Shown here: positions 18,261 to 27,080 of the stretch, in pieces
Numbering within the stretch: the first letter of the stretch is position 1
Layout of the letters: the number at the start of each line of letters is the position of its first letter
Source of the DNA: an uncultured Lachnospiraceae bacterium
Lineage (GTDB): Bacteria > Bacillota > Clostridia > Lachnospirales > Lachnospiraceae
DNA: 64,000 nucleotides
Assembly: GCA_902775555.1 (NCBI GenBank)
Contig: CACYMQ010000028.1
Span: 17,303 to 81,302 of the forward strand
Reading direction: 5' to 3'
The notes under the pieces: generated by a model
What the model saw: only the letters and a program-made list of their open reading frames with translations
Databases searched by the model: none
Told to the model about the DNA's origin: nothing
Position numbers and translations under genes: made by a program

Positions 18261-19112
18261 TCACTCCGACAGAGCCAGATCCACAGTCAGCCGGCTTACC
18301 AGCTGCGGGATGGTGGTCTCAAAGTTTACACCATACCAGGGTTCCTTCGGATCCCTCTTGGTAACACGAATGGTATCCGCGGTATAATCGGCCGCCAGGG
18401 CAAAGGCAGCTTCCATGGAGAGTCCTCTGGTCAGTCCGCCGACTGCCACGGATGCGAAGATATCACCGGTCCCGTGATAAGCAGCGTCCACACGTTCATT
18501 CTGATAGATAAAATGCTCTCCTGTCCGGGTATCCAGCCCGTACACACCCGTCTGGCCTTCGCTGAGAGAGATACCTGTCAGAACCACAACCTTGGAACCC
18601 AGAGCTGCCAGCTTCTTCAGAAGGTCCTTCACATATTCCTCATCATAGACTTCCTTATATTCCGTATCCGTCATGAAGCAGGCTTCGGTCAGATTCGGAA
18701 CGATGATATCCGCCGAACCGCAAAGTCCCGCATTCAGCTTTGCATACTCCATATCAAAGGCCGGATACAGTTTTCCGTTGTCCGCCATTACCGGATCGAT
18801 GAAGACCATCGTGTCATCCGTCTTGAACATGTCGAAGATCTTCTTTGCGATCTCGATCTCTTCCGCAGAACCAAGATACCCGGTATAGATCGCGTCAAAT
18901 GTGACGCCCTCCGACTTCCAGTGCTCCACGATAGGGATCAGCTGATCCGTCAGATCCTTTACGGTAAAATTCTTGAACATGGTATGTGTTGACAGCACCG
19001 CCGTCGGCAGGATCACTGTCTCGATCCCCATGGCTGAAATAATAGGCAATGCTACGGTTACGGAACATTTTCCCAGGCAGGAAATGTCCTGAATGGTTAA
19101 TATCTTCTTCAT
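18261..19112 (-). CDS. pdxY: Pyridoxamine/pyridoxal kinase (PfkB/ribokinase superfamily)
   Basis: 283 residues. Phosphorylates pyridoxal/pyridoxamine in vitamin B6 salvage, a cytosolic reaction using ATP. Visible motifs: ILTIQDISCLGKCSVTVALPI at the N-terminus, the PTAVLSTHT segment, DPVMADNGKLY, NLTEACFMT and the anion-hole/catalytic GTGDIFAS motif near residue 215 with the catalytic Asp. Length is normal for PdxK/PdxY. The exact substrate preference is not readable, so pdxY is the closest symbol, not a certainty. Monocistronic as far as I can see, with a stem-loop downstream. Confidence 0.88.
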   Translation of the reverse strand: MKKILTIQDISCLGKCSVTVALPIISAMGIETVILPTAVLSTHTMFKNFTVKDLTDQLIPIVEHWKSEGVTFDAIYTGYLGSAEEIEIAKKIFDMFKTDDTMVFIDPVMADNGKLYPAFDMEYAKLNAGLCGSADIIVPNLTEACFMTDTEYKEVYDEEYVKDLLKKLAALGSKVVVLTGISLSEGQTGVYGLDTRTGEHFIYQNERVDAAYHGTGDIFASVAVGGLTRGLSMEAAFALAADYTADTIRVTKRDPKEPWYGVNFETTIPQLVSRLTVDLALSE

Positions 19113-19458
19113 ATCGGTACTCCTTTATTCTTTTCCCCTCCGGGAAACCGGTTTTCCGGTCCGTTCTCATGGTCTGCCCCCGCATCCTGTCCCCGCGGTC
19201 CGTTTTCGCGGTCCGTTTTCGCGGTCCGTTCTCGCGGTCCATCCTTCCGGTTTCCCTTCGATGAGCGATATGAGTATTATAGCCCCTTCTGACCATATCT
19301 AAATGCCCAATTTTGTATTTTTTTATAATGCCAGTTTTTGACATGCTCCAACCGTACATCAAAAAATATCATTGAATTTTCCTTCATCCTGGCTTAAGAT
19401 GTTGATGGTCGGAGTGAACTCCGTCCACGCACAATACACCTTCGAAGGGACCTTCGTC
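19113..19458. other. Divergent intergenic region
   Basis: Separates the minus-strand kinase from the plus-strand DUF218 gene. It holds a 13-bp tandem repeat (19195-19242), a TATAAT on the minus strand near 19273-19278, and TTGACA on the plus strand at 19338 without a convincing -10. No RNA gene seen. Confidence 0.4.
19195..19242. repeat. 13-bp tandem repeat, about 3.7 copies
   Basis: GCGGTCCGTTTTC is repeated at 19195-19207, 19208-19220 and 19221-19233 (one change), then GCGGTCCAT. It lies in the leader between the kinase start and its probable promoter. Confidence 0.75.
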
Positions 19459-20961
19459 ATGACAAAGTCTGTGACTTCAACCAAAAAGAAATACCTGATC
19501 ATCTTCATTCTTCTTCTGATCCTTTTTGCCGCATCCATGATCACCACACTGCTGACCTCAAAAGAGATCGAACTGCATTTTCCTTCTTTTGGATATGAAC
19601 ATTCCAACTATTCCGTTGAATTCGAGACGGAAGGAATCGCAGAGACCGGATCGATTCGGGAAGAGAACGGTGATATCATACTTTGCCTTAAAGCGCTGCA
19701 TCCGGGGTCGACCTATGTCAATTTTCAAACGATCCATAAAGATGATCCGGCCCTGACAGACACCTTCAGCTTCACCATCCAGGTGACCGGACTTGGCATC
19801 ATTTACTCCCACCGATATACCTTCAACGGGATACATCTGGTATTTCTATATCTTGCCATATTCCTGCTGACATTGTCTGTCCTTCTTTTCATCTGGCACA
19901 GGCAGAGCAAAAAAGCCTTTCATTTTTCATATAAGACCATCCTGGATTTCGGACTGTCGCTCTTCTTTCTGGCGCAGTCTCTGATCCTTTTTGCCACGAT
20001 CATCTACACGAAGATCGCTCATATAACCCTGGAGGGAGAACATCTCTTTACCGTCATCGCACTGTCCCTGACTTTCATATCCCTCGTTGCTACGCCGGTG
20101 CTTCTGATCTTCTCCGTGCTGATCACCATCAGCAATATCGGGCTGATCCGAAAGGAAGGAGCACACCCTTCAAATGCACTGGGGATCCTGCTCAGCGCCC
20201 TGCTGATCATAGGATTGGTCGCCATCCTGATGCTGACCCTTATGACCAACTACTATCTGTCTCCGGGCGCACTGATCACCTGGGTCGCAGTAACGCGAGG
20301 GATCGTGTCCTCCCTTTTCTTCTATTTTGTGTGCATTTTATTCTCAACCCTGCTCTTCTGTCTGCTGGCCGGACGCCACAAGCCGGCATATGATAAAGAC
20401 TATCTGATCATTCTTGGGTGCGGTATCCGTGACGACGGAACCCTCTACCCGCTCCTTCAGGGGAGAGCGGACCGGGCCATCGAATTCTATAAAGAGCAGC
20501 TGGAGAAGACCGGGCGGAAAGCCTTCTTTGTCCCCTCCGGCGGACAGGGGACCGATGAATGTATGCCGGAAGGAATGGCGATCCGGAATTATCTTCTGTC
20601 ACAGGGGATCCCGGAGGAGCAGATCCTCCCCGAAACCGAGTCCGTAAATACCCTGCAGAATATGAAGTTCTCAAAGAAGATCATCGATGCAAATGCCGCA
20701 GATCCCGAAAAGAGCTGTATCGCTTTCTCTACCACGAACTATCATGTCTATCGAAGCGGGATTCTTGCCTCGGACGTCGGTATGAATGCCGACGGAATGG
20801 GAGCCAGGACCAAATGGTATTTCTGGCCAAATGCCCTGATCCGCGAATTCGTCGGCCTCATGGTCCGGGAGTGGCGGACCCACGCGTTTCTGTGCGTCAT
20901 GTTCATCCTCCAGTCCGTGATCAGCGGTAACCTTTCATGGTTCTTCTCGTTGATCCCCTGA
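19459..20961 (+). CDS. Membrane-anchored DUF218 (YdcF/ElyC/SanA-like) protein
   Basis: 500 residues from ATG 19459; an in-frame TTG at 19372 would add 29 residues but has no ribosome site, while the ATG has GAAGGGA upstream. One helix (about residues 12-32), an extracytoplasmic beta-rich segment of about 90 residues, then about six helices (130-310), followed by a DUF218 domain from about 315: LIILGCGIRDDGTLYPLLQGRADRAIEFY, SGGQGTDECMPEGMAMRNYL-type, and SFSTTNYHVYRSG. DUF218 proteins act in envelope and surface-polymer physiology but their chemistry is poorly known. The extra N-terminal ectodomain is longer than in YdcF. Convergent with rpsI. Confidence 0.85.
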   Translation: MTKSVTSTKKKYLIIFILLLILFAASMITTLLTSKEIELHFPSFGYEHSNYSVEFETEGIAETGSIREENGDIILCLKALHPGSTYVNFQTIHKDDPALTDTFSFTIQVTGLGIIYSHRYTFNGIHLVFLYLAIFLLTLSVLLFIWHRQSKKAFHFSYKTILDFGLSLFFLAQSLILFATIIYTKIAHITLEGEHLFTVIALSLTFISLVATPVLLIFSVLITISNIGLIRKEGAHPSNALGILLSALLIIGLVAILMLTLMTNYYLSPGALITWVAVTRGIVSSLFFYFVCILFSTLLFCLLAGRHKPAYDKDYLIILGCGIRDDGTLYPLLQGRADRAIEFYKEQLEKTGRKAFFVPSGGQGTDECMPEGMAIRNYLLSQGIPEEQILPETESVNTLQNMKFSKKIIDANAADPEKSCIAFSTTNYHVYRSGILASDVGMNADGMGARTKWYFWPNALIREFVGLMVREWRTHAFLCVMFILQSVISGNLSWFFSLIP

Positions 20962-21027
20962 CACACGCCCCACAAGCAAAAAAATAAGAGGCTATGCCGG
21001 TCATTCCCCAGTTCAACTTGATAATCA

Positions 21028-21055
21028 AAAACCCCCGCTGATGCGGGGGTTTTAC
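21028..21055. terminator. Bidirectional terminator downstream of DUF218 gene
   Basis: AAAACCCCCGC (21028-21038) pairs with GCGGGGGTTTT (21043-21053) around TGAT. Flanking A and T runs suit both strands. Confidence 0.9.
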
Positions 21056-21163
21056 TATATCGCTTGGTGAACTGTATGAGCGGGATCAAGAGGACATGCC
21101 GGTGGCATGTCCTCCCCGCGAATGTCATGACCGGCTATGCCGGTCATTCCGCAGTTCAACGCG

Positions 21164-21203
21164 ATAAAAAAATCGCCCCACGTATGTGGGGCAATTTTTT
21201 TAT
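21164..21203 (-). terminator. Terminator of rplM-rpsI operon overlapping the rpsI stop
   Basis: ATAAAAAAATCGCCCCAC (21164-21181) pairs with GTGGGGCAATTTTTTTAT (21186-21203). The rpsI stop codon (21200-21202) lies inside the right arm, and the pairing extends outward into the last rpsI codons to about 21220. Confidence 0.9.
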
Positions 21204-21595
21204 CGCTTACTGAACTGCGGAGCACGACGTGCTGCCTTCAGTCCGTACTTCTTTCTTTCCTTCATTCTCGGATCTCTTGTAAGGTATCCTGCCTTCTTGA
21301 GAGCCGGACGGTAATCCTCACTTGCCTCATTCAGGGCTCTTGCGATACCGTGACGGATCGCACCTGCCTGACCGGTAAATCCACCGCCATATACATTTAC
21401 AAGTACATCATACTTTCCTTCTGTACCTGTTACAGCGAAAGGCTGACGAACGATAACCTTCAGGGTATCAAGGCCGAAGTAATCCTCGATGTCCTTCTTA
21501 TTGATGGTGATCTTGCCGCTGCCCGGTGTTACATAGACACGGGCTACGCTGCTTTTTCTTCTACCTGTTCCGTAAAATCTTGTAGACTTTGCCAT
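21200..21595 (-). CDS. rpsI: 30S ribosomal protein S9 (uS9)
   Basis: 131 residues, normal length, with [13 protein letters not shown] near the N-terminus and the conserved basic tail ending [17 protein letters not shown], which reaches the P-site tRNA in the ribosome. AGGAGG precedes the ATG by eight bases. It follows rplM by 18 bp, the usual bacterial pair. Its last codons and stop form part of a long terminator hairpin, so the 3' end of the gene is constrained by both protein and RNA structure. Confidence 0.98.
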   Translation of the reverse strand: MAKSTRFYGTGRRKSSVARVYVTPGSGKITINKKDIEDYFGLDTLKVIVRQPFAVTGTEGKYDVLVNVYGGGFTGQAGAIRHGIARALNEASEDYRPALKKAGYLTRDPRMKERKKYGLKAARRAPQFSKR

Positions 21596-21613
21596 GACCT
21601 TTTCCTCCTACCC

Positions 21614-22048
21614 TTAGTACTTGATCTCGAGCGCTTCCGGCTGCTGTGCTGCCTGCTTATGCTCGGGGCCTGCGTAAACGAAAAGCTTCTTGTACATCTG
21701 TCTGCCAAGAGGTCCCTTCGGGAGCATACCCTTTACAGCATGCTCTACGACAGCTTCCGGCTTCTTTGCAAGCATTTCCTTCAGTGTCTTCGACTTCAAG
21801 CCACCGACGTAATCGGAATGGCTGTAATAAATCTTGTCATTCAGCTTATTACCGGTAACCTTGATCTTGTCAGCATTGACAACGATCACATAATCACCTG
21901 TATCAATATGCGGGGTGTAGATCGGCTTGTTCTTGCCGCGCAGCACCTTTGCTACCTCACTTGCGAGGCGGCCTAATGTATGTCCTGTAGCATCAACTAC
22001 ATACCACTTTCTGTCGATCGTCGATGGGCTTGCCATAAAGCTCTTCAT
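21614..22048 (-). CDS. rplM: 50S ribosomal protein L13 (uL13)
   Basis: 144 residues from ATG 22048, which has AAGGAGG upstream. Motifs [41 protein letters not shown] and [31 protein letters not shown] are diagnostic. L13 is an early-assembling 23S rRNA binding protein. First gene of the rplM-rpsI operon, with a strong promoter about 170 bp upstream and an untranslated leader that may mediate autoregulation as in other Firmicutes. Confidence 0.98.
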   Translation of the reverse strand: MKSFMASPSTIDRKWYVVDATGHTLGRLASEVAKVLRGKNKPIYTPHIDTGDYVIVVNADKIKVTGNKLNDKIYYSHSDYVGGLKSKTLKEMLAKKPEAVVEHAVKGMLPKGPLGRQMYKKLFVYAGPEHKQAAQQPEALEIKY

Positions 22049-22211
22049 CGCATCTTCCTCCTTAAATTCGATCTTTACTTGTTTGCGGAAGTTTCTGCAT
22101 CCGCAGCTTCCCGTATGACCGGCCAATGTCCGAAAACCGGTCCCTTCGGGATGATTCTATGAAAATGTTCGTTCCGGGGCATGGTACGAACAACTTTCGC
22201 TATCGTCACAG
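22049..22211 (-). promoter_or_regulatory. Long rplM leader, candidate L13 autoregulatory leader
   Basis: The predicted transcript has about 160 untranslated nt before rplM. Stems visible on the minus strand include GTTCGT...ACGAAC near 22165-22195 and CCGGTTTTCGG/CCGG near 22120-22140. L13 leaders are known in low-GC Gram-positives; I cannot confirm that this one matches the described consensus. Confidence 0.4.
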
Positions 22212-22217
22212 ATAAAT

Positions 22218-22246
22218 ATTCTATAACACGCCTCCCCGTGTGTCAA
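22218..22246 (-). promoter_or_regulatory. Promoter of rplM-rpsI
   Basis: TTGACA (22241-22246 on the minus strand), 17-bp spacer and TAGAAT (22218-22223). A near-consensus sigma-A promoter. Confidence 0.85.
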
Positions 22247-22336
22247 GACTTTTTTTTACAGGCAGAGACAGTTCCTTCGCTCGGATATAAGGAATCCTCC
22301 CACACGCTCCGCGTGCGGGCCCTCCTTATACCTGAG

Positions 22337-23218
22337 TTATGACGTCAGGTGGATCTCAGCCACGATCACCATGAGGACAATGATCCCCATCAGGATCCCG
22401 AGGCCTACGATCAGCCATCCATACCCGGCACTGATCCGTTCCTGTCCCGGCCTTGCGACGCAGTCCTTGAACTCCGCCAATCCTTCTATCTCACGAAGGA
22501 CCTCCTTCTGCCTGTCCGACATCTCATCCAGGAAGACGTAATCCTCTCCCGCAGCAGGCTGATCCAGCTTCTCTGCTTTCACTCGCTTCTCAAAGTCCTT
22601 GATCTGCTGAAGATTATGATTCAGAAAATGCTCCTCTTCCGCAAAGCTGACGATATGATGCTCCTCCCGGTATTTACTGTGCTGGGTCGGGTGCGTCAAT
22701 ACATTATAGCGGAACCTGCAGTTTACATAATCTCTCACGGACGGTGGCAGGAAGAAAAATACACTGGTCAGGATGATGGGAAATGAGGCAAACTTCAACC
22801 CCAGATACAAGGCTGCAACAAAGCCGGATTTCGCGCCAATTTCCAAAAAGATCTGCGTCAGTACCCACATAACGACCGGGATCACAAAGCCAAACTTAAG
22901 TACGTTCCAGGCGGTCCGGCTCTTCTCCTTCATCATCGCTTCCTTCCGGAGCGGAAGCTGTCGCTTCTGATCCTCATACCGATCGCGGGTATTCTTCATT
23001 TTCGTATGAAGCGCATTAAAGGCATCCAGATATCCGGAGTCGGAATCTCCCATCCATGCCTTATGCCACTCTGCCGTTCCTACTCTTGCCCAGGGCGGAG
23101 TTTCCCAGTCCTTCCGGTCCCTCGGATCCTCCTCCTTCAGGCCCCTGGCCCCGCCTACCACGGTGCTCTTCTTTTCTTTCTCTTTTTCACCTTCCGGCCT
23201 TACCAACTCATATGCCAT
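22337..23218 (-). CDS. Membrane protein of unknown function between truA and rplM
   Basis: 293 residues. A charged N-terminal half with a Trp-rich stretch (KDWETPPWARVGTAEWHKAWMG, about 37-57), two closely spaced helices (about 104-155, FGFVIPVVMWVLTQIFLEIG and FASFPIILTSVFFF), a charged middle, and a C-terminal helix (about 268-290). I do not recognise the family and see no catalytic motif. It lies 118 bp after truA in the same direction and is an insertion in the usual ecfT-truA-rplM order. A GC-rich inverted repeat (CCCACACGCTCCGCGTGCGGG, near 22297-22317) follows and may end the transcript. Confidence 0.75.
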   Translation of the reverse strand: MAYELVRPEGEKEKEKKSTVVGGARGLKEEDPRDRKDWETPPWARVGTAEWHKAWMGDSDSGYLDAFNALHTKMKNTRDRYEDQKRQLPLRKEAMMKEKSRTAWNVLKFGFVIPVVMWVLTQIFLEIGAKSGFVAALYLGLKFASFPIILTSVFFFLPPSVRDYVNCRFRYNVLTHPTQHSKYREEHHIVSFAEEEHFLNHNLQQIKDFEKRVKAEKLDQPAAGEDYVFLDEMSDRQKEVLREIEGLAEFKDCVARPGQERISAGYGWLIVGLGILMGIIVLMVIVAEIHLTS

Positions 23219-23336
23219 GACCGTTCCCCCTTATATTTACAGGATCCGTGTATCCTCCCGCCTTTTTTCCATCCTTTCTCCATCCGGTACAGTTCCCGCA
23301 GTCATACGACCTCGCCGCATATCCGGCCTTCTTTAC

Positions 23337-24083
23337 TCACACGAAACGGATCTCCACCAGCGTCAGCCCCTGCGGTTCCGCAGTAGGACCCGCCTTGCTC
23401 CTGTCACAGGCCTCCAGGATATCCTTCATCTCCTCCGGCTCACGGAGTCCCATTCCGATCTCCATAAGCGTGCCGCTGATGATCCTTACCATATTGTACA
23501 GAAACCCGGTTCCCCTGACACGGATCCGGATCCTCCTCGGTTCCTCAATGTCTCTCTCACAGGTGAGACCGGTAATGGTTCTGACCGTTGTGGTCGCCTG
23601 GCTCCCTGCCGAGCAGAAGCTGGCGAAATCATGCGTTCCGATCAGAAGATCCGCCGCCTTCTGCATCCTCTTCACATCCAGATCATAGTAACAGAACTTT
23701 GAATACAGCCGCTCCACCGGATTGGCAAAGCAGTGATTCCAGATCCGGTATTCATAGGTCTTCACGGAATCGCAGTGTCTCGGATGAAAATCCGCCGCCA
23801 CCTCCTCCGCCTTCTGGATCCGGATATCCTCCGGCAAATGTGTATTCAGCGCATAGGACAGTTTCTCCGCCGGGATCCGCGTCTCTGTATCAAAGACCGC
23901 CACATTTCCAAGGGCATGTACACCGGAATCCGTTCTGGAGGCTCCGATCACCCGGATCTCCTCCCCCAGAAGCCGTGTCAGTTCCCGGTTCAGAACTTCT
24001 TCAATTGTGATCCCATTGGGTTGCAGCTGCCAGCCACAATAATTTGTGCCGTCGTATGCAACCACCAGCATGACACGTTTCAT
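23337..24083 (-). CDS. truA: tRNA pseudouridine(38-40) synthase TruA
   Basis: 248 residues, normal length. It converts uridines 38-40 of the tRNA anticodon arm to pseudouridine. Motifs: VAYDGTNYCGWQLQPNG at the start, the catalytic-Asp segment GASRTDSGVHALGNVA, the RxYEYRIW strand and GTGFLYNMVRIISGTLMEIG near the end. It lies 19 bp after ecfT, continuing the ECF operon, the usual Firmicutes arrangement. Confidence 0.97.
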   Translation of the reverse strand: MKRVMLVVAYDGTNYCGWQLQPNGITIEEVLNRELTRLLGEEIRVIGASRTDSGVHALGNVAVFDTETRIPAEKLSYALNTHLPEDIRIQKAEEVAADFHPRHCDSVKTYEYRIWNHCFANPVERLYSKFCYYDLDVKRMQKAADLLIGTHDFASFCSAGSQATTTVRTITGLTCERDIEEPRRIRIRVRGTGFLYNMVRIISGTLMEIGMGLREPEEMKDILEACDRSKAGPTAEPQGLTLVEIRFV

Positions 24084-24102
24084 ATGCTTCTCCGGTTATA
24101 GT

Positions 24103-24834
24103 TTACATAAAAATCCGTATACACAGCATGCACACTGTAAATATCAGCAGCAGGATTGCCGCGATCCTGTCATTCCGGGTGTATTTCAGCGGTTCGATGC
24201 GGGTTCTCTTCTGCCCGGCATTATAACCTCTCATATCCATCGCATCCGCCAGGTTTCCCGCATGCCGTAAGGTACTGCGAAACAGCGGGATCAGGAGGGA
24301 TATCATAGCCCCTGCTCTCTGCAGAGGGTTCCCTTCATCATAGATCGCCCCTCTGGAAGCCGCTGCGATCTTCAAACGTTCCATTTCCCTGCCCAGTTGG
24401 GGAAGGAAATCAAATGCGATCGCCACGGACATGGCGCCTCCTTCACCGATTGGAAATCCCGCTCTCAGCCCGTCCAGCAGCTCCCGTGGTTCGGTGGTCT
24501 TCGAGAATACCACCGACATCAGGGATACCAGGCAGATCTTCCAGAAGGTCAGCAGGACCGTTTCCACCGGCACCCAGATCAGGCTGAACAATTCCGCTAT
24601 CAGCAGCATGATCAGGACGCTTCTCGCAGACTTTACGATAGATGTAAGCGAACATCCCGATGTCCCCCACGCCACGATGAAAAGTGCCGTAGAGAGCCCC
24701 AGAGCCAGCGGATGTCCCTGGATCAGTGTCAAGACCACATAGAGGATCAGACTATATAGTTTTGTACGGGGATCCAGCCTGCGAAGCACACCCTCGCCGG
24801 GGCTGTAATTTCCCATGGTTACTGACTTTTCCAT
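24103..24834 (-). CDS. ecfT: Energy-coupling factor transporter transmembrane protein EcfT
   Basis: 243 residues with several hydrophobic helices and the two coupling motifs that contact the ATPases: AAASRGAIY (about residue 160) and AMDMRGYN (about 203). EcfT joins EcfA ATPases to vitamin- or metal-binding S components. Its start overlaps the 3' end of the fused ecfA gene by 16 nt, so the two are translationally coupled. No S component is in the window; in Firmicutes this module is shared by S components encoded elsewhere. Confidence 0.95.
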   Translation of the reverse strand: MEKSVTMGNYSPGEGVLRRLDPRTKLYSLILYVVLTLIQGHPLALGLSTALFIVAWGTSGCSLTSIVKSARSVLIMLLIAELFSLIWVPVETVLLTFWKICLVSLMSVVFSKTTEPRELLDGLRAGFPIGEGGAMSVAIAFDFLPQLGREMERLKIAAASRGAIYDEGNPLQRAGAMISLLIPLFRSTLRHAGNLADAMDMRGYNAGQKRTRIEPLKYTRNDRIAAILLLIFTVCMLCIRIFM

Positions 24835-26327
24835 TTGCTGCCCCCCTCGTGGGCGGTGATCACTACAGCCTTTCCTTGGTTTACATAATCATCTATCACA
24901 GTTTCCAGAACTCTCCGGCCTTCTCTGTCCATTCCCGCAAACGGTTCATCCAAAATGAGCACCTGCGGTTTCATGGCCAGGATCCCGGCGATGGCGACTC
25001 TCCGTTTCTCTCCCTCGGACAGCCGTTCCGGATTCCTCTCCCACAGTCTCTCCGGAACCTTCAACGCCCGGAGTGCATCTTCCGCATCCTGTCTCGCCAT
25101 AGCTGTGGGGCGTCCGGCCTTCATCGGACCATACATCACATCCAGATGCACCGATGTCTCAAAGAGCTGGTCTTCCGGAAACTGCATCGCATAGCCCACA
25201 TATCTCCTGACAGGTGCCATAGCCGTCGGCTTTTTTTTCGAAAAGAGAGACCATTTCACCTTTCGGCCGCTTACCGGCAGTTCCATCCCACCGACCCGGA
25301 TATGCCCGGAATGATGAGAGAGTGTCCCGTTCATTAGTTTACATAATGTGCTTTTTCCGCTTCCTGTCCCTCCACGCAGCAGATACAGTCCGCCTGCACA
25401 GATCTCAGCAGTAAAATGTTCCACCACATGATTTCGTCCGTACCGAAACCCCACATCAAGCAAAGACAGAAGGATCTTCCGGTCCTCAGGTTCCTTCCTG
25501 ATGATCCAGGACGGGCCTTTTCTACCCCCGCCTATAAAGGGATTCTCAAGCCCGGACCGACCGGTTTCTTCCGACGGATCCTCCTCCGGATCCTCCGGGA
25601 AGAGAGACCCGGCCTCCGGGTCCGTCGGATCATTCTCCGATTTCCGCAGTGTCATCTTCCCGTATGCATGTGCCTTTCTTTCCGTGATCCTGCCGTTCTT
25701 TAATACAAGAACACGTTTCATCCGTCCCAGCGTCTCCGGATCATGGGAAACCAGAAGCAGTGTCTGCCCGTTCCTTCTTGCAAGTGAAAGGATCAGCGAA
25801 AGGACCTCCTGTCCCTCCGATCTGCCCAGCATGGACAGAGGCTCATCCAGAAGAAGAAGCTGCGGCCTCATCATAAGCACCGATACCAGGGCAGCCTTCT
25901 GCTGCTGTCCGCCGCTCAGCATACGGAAATCCTGATCCTCCGGGATTCCCTCCAGCAGTTTTTTTCTTAACCCTTCCCAACGCTTTCGGATCACCTCGGG
26001 TTCCACAGCCAGATTTTCCGGTCCGAAGGCTGCATCCGAAGCCAGTCCCGAAAAAACCATGGTTTTCTCCGGCTGCTGGCACAACAGACCGATCTTCCCT
26101 CTCAGATTGTCCAGGTCTCTTGCATGGAAGGGATCCAGACCATCCATCACGATCTCTCCCATTTTCCCCGTCCGTTTCAGTCCGGCCAGATATTGAAGGA
26201 GTTCCGTCTTACCGGCACCGTTCATTCCCGTCAGTCCCACGATGTCTCCGGGCTTCAGTTCAAGGCTTACACTGCTGTCCGGTATATGCCGCATATGTAA
26301 TTCTTTCACTTTCACGCCCAGTCCCAT
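24819..26327 (-). CDS. Fused EcfA-EcfA ATPase of the ECF transporter
   Basis: 502 residues containing two complete ABC ATPase domains in one chain. Domain 1: Walker A GMNGAGKT (34-41), Q-loop CQQPE, signature LSGGQQQ (137-143), Walker B LLLLDEP, His 195. A charged linker (about 215-285) leads to domain 2: Walker A GGTGSGKST (319-327), QFPEDQLFE, LSEGEKRR (436-443), LILDEP and His 493. Firmicutes normally encode these as separate ecfA1 and ecfA2. The protein ends nine residues after the second H-loop, so the C-terminal dimerization part of a normal EcfA is absent. AGGTGG precedes the ATG. Confidence 0.93.
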   Translation of the reverse strand: MGLGVKVKELHMRHIPDSSVSLELKPGDIVGLTGMNGAGKTELLQYLAGLKRTGKMGEIVMDGLDPFHARDLDNLRGKIGLLCQQPEKTMVFSGLASDAAFGPENLAVEPEVIRKRWEGLRKKLLEGIPEDQDFRMLSGGQQQKAALVSVLMMRPQLLLLDEPLSMLGRSEGQEVLSLILSLARRNGQTLLLVSHDPETLGRMKRVLVLKNGRITERKAHAYGKMTLRKSENDPTDPEAGSLFPEDPEEDPSEETGRSGLENPFIGGGRKGPSWIIRKEPEDRKILLSLLDVGFRYGRNHVVEHFTAEICAGGLYLLRGGTGSGKSTLCKLMNGTLSHHSGHIRVGGMELPVSGRKVKWSLFSKKKPTAMAPVRRYVGYAMQFPEDQLFETSVHLDVMYGPMKAGRPTAMARQDAEDALRALKVPERLWERNPERLSEGEKRRVAIAGILAMKPQVLILDEPFAGMDREGRRVLETVIDDYVNQGKAVVITAHEGGSKWKSQ

Positions 26328-26410
26328 GGTTCCACCTGTTCTTTATTCCATCCCGCAGGATCCGATCCCCGTTCCTATACGATATGCATCTGCACTCTGT
26401 ATGTTAGAGA

Positions 26411-26445
26411 AAAGGGGATACCGTTTTCACGATATCCCCTTAAAG
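26411..26445 (-). terminator. Stem-loop between rplQ and ecfA
   Basis: AAGGGGATA (26412-26420) pairs with TATCCCCTT (26433-26441), followed on the minus strand by TTTCTC. It probably ends the ribosomal transcript before the ECF operon. Confidence 0.7.
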
Positions 26446-26457
26446 TACACATCCGGC

Positions 26458-26994
26458 TTATACGAGCTCCAGGAAAACTTCCAGAGCGCCGTCGCCCTTT
26501 CTCTCTCCGATCTTCACGATACGTGTATAACCACCGTTCCGTCCGGCATACTTAGCACCCAGCTCTGTGAAGAGCTTGTCTGTCAGATCAACCTTCTTGG
26601 TTGCTGCCTTCTTGCCTGCTGCCTCAGTCGGTACCTCAACAACCGGATACAGAACCTTCAGCATCTCGCGGCGTGCATGCAGTCTGCTGGGAAGATCCTT
26701 CTTAACGGTCTTCTCGATCTCGTCGTAAAGAGTAACCTTCTTACCGTCTACAACATTCTTCATGCGCTTTCCGTCTTTATCCTTGCGGGCAACCTTAGCA
26801 GTTACCTTAACCTCTTCGAAATTATCCTTTTCCTTAACAGCCATGGTGATCAGCTTCTCGGCGATCTTACGAACTTCCTTGGCTCTTGCCTCAGTTGTAC
26901 GGATCTTTCCGTGATAGATCAGCTGTGTTACCTGATTCCGAAGTAATGCTTTTCTCTGATCGCTCTTCTTACCGAGCTTTCTGTACATTGCCAT
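26458..26994 (-). CDS. rplQ: 50S ribosomal protein L17 (bL17)
   Basis: 178 residues. The N-terminus MAMYRKLGKKSDQRKALLRNQVTQLIYHGKIRTTEARAKEVR-type is diagnostic (RKLGRxSxxRxALLRN). Longer than the 113-130 residues common in bacteria because of an insertion at about residues 66-130 (KVTAKVARKDKDGKRM...), a form seen in clostridial L17. Last gene of the ribosomal series; 86 bp after rpoA. Confidence 0.97.
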   Translation of the reverse strand: MAMYRKLGKKSDQRKALLRNQVTQLIYHGKIRTTEARAKEVRKIAEKLITMAVKEKDNFEEVKVTAKVARKDKDGKRMKNVVDGKKVTLYDEIEKTVKKDLPSRLHARREMLKVLYPVVEVPTEAAGKKAATKKVDLTDKLFTELGAKYAGRNGGYTRIVKIGERKGDGALEVFLELV

Positions 26995-27080
26995 ATTCTT
27001 TTCCTCCTTGCCCCGTGACGCGGGTCCTCGCTTTGCTTACTGAGAAGTATAATACTTCTATTCTTCAGCTTAAGCGGTAA

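Larger units (their letters stand above)
20990..21220. repeat. Duplicated palindromic terminator cassette
   Basis: Two copies of one cassette: 20990-21023 and 21133-21166 match at 31 of 34 positions (GGCTATGCCGGTCATTCC, then CAGTTCAA). Each is followed by a terminator hairpin and then an inverted arm (TATCGCTT..TGAACTG). The hairpin stems differ (ACCCCCGC versus GCCCCAC), so the outer arms are duplicated while the cores are exchanged. A third hairpin, AGGACATGCC-GGT-GGCATGTCCT, lies between. The right copy overlaps the last codons of rpsI. Confidence 0.8.
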
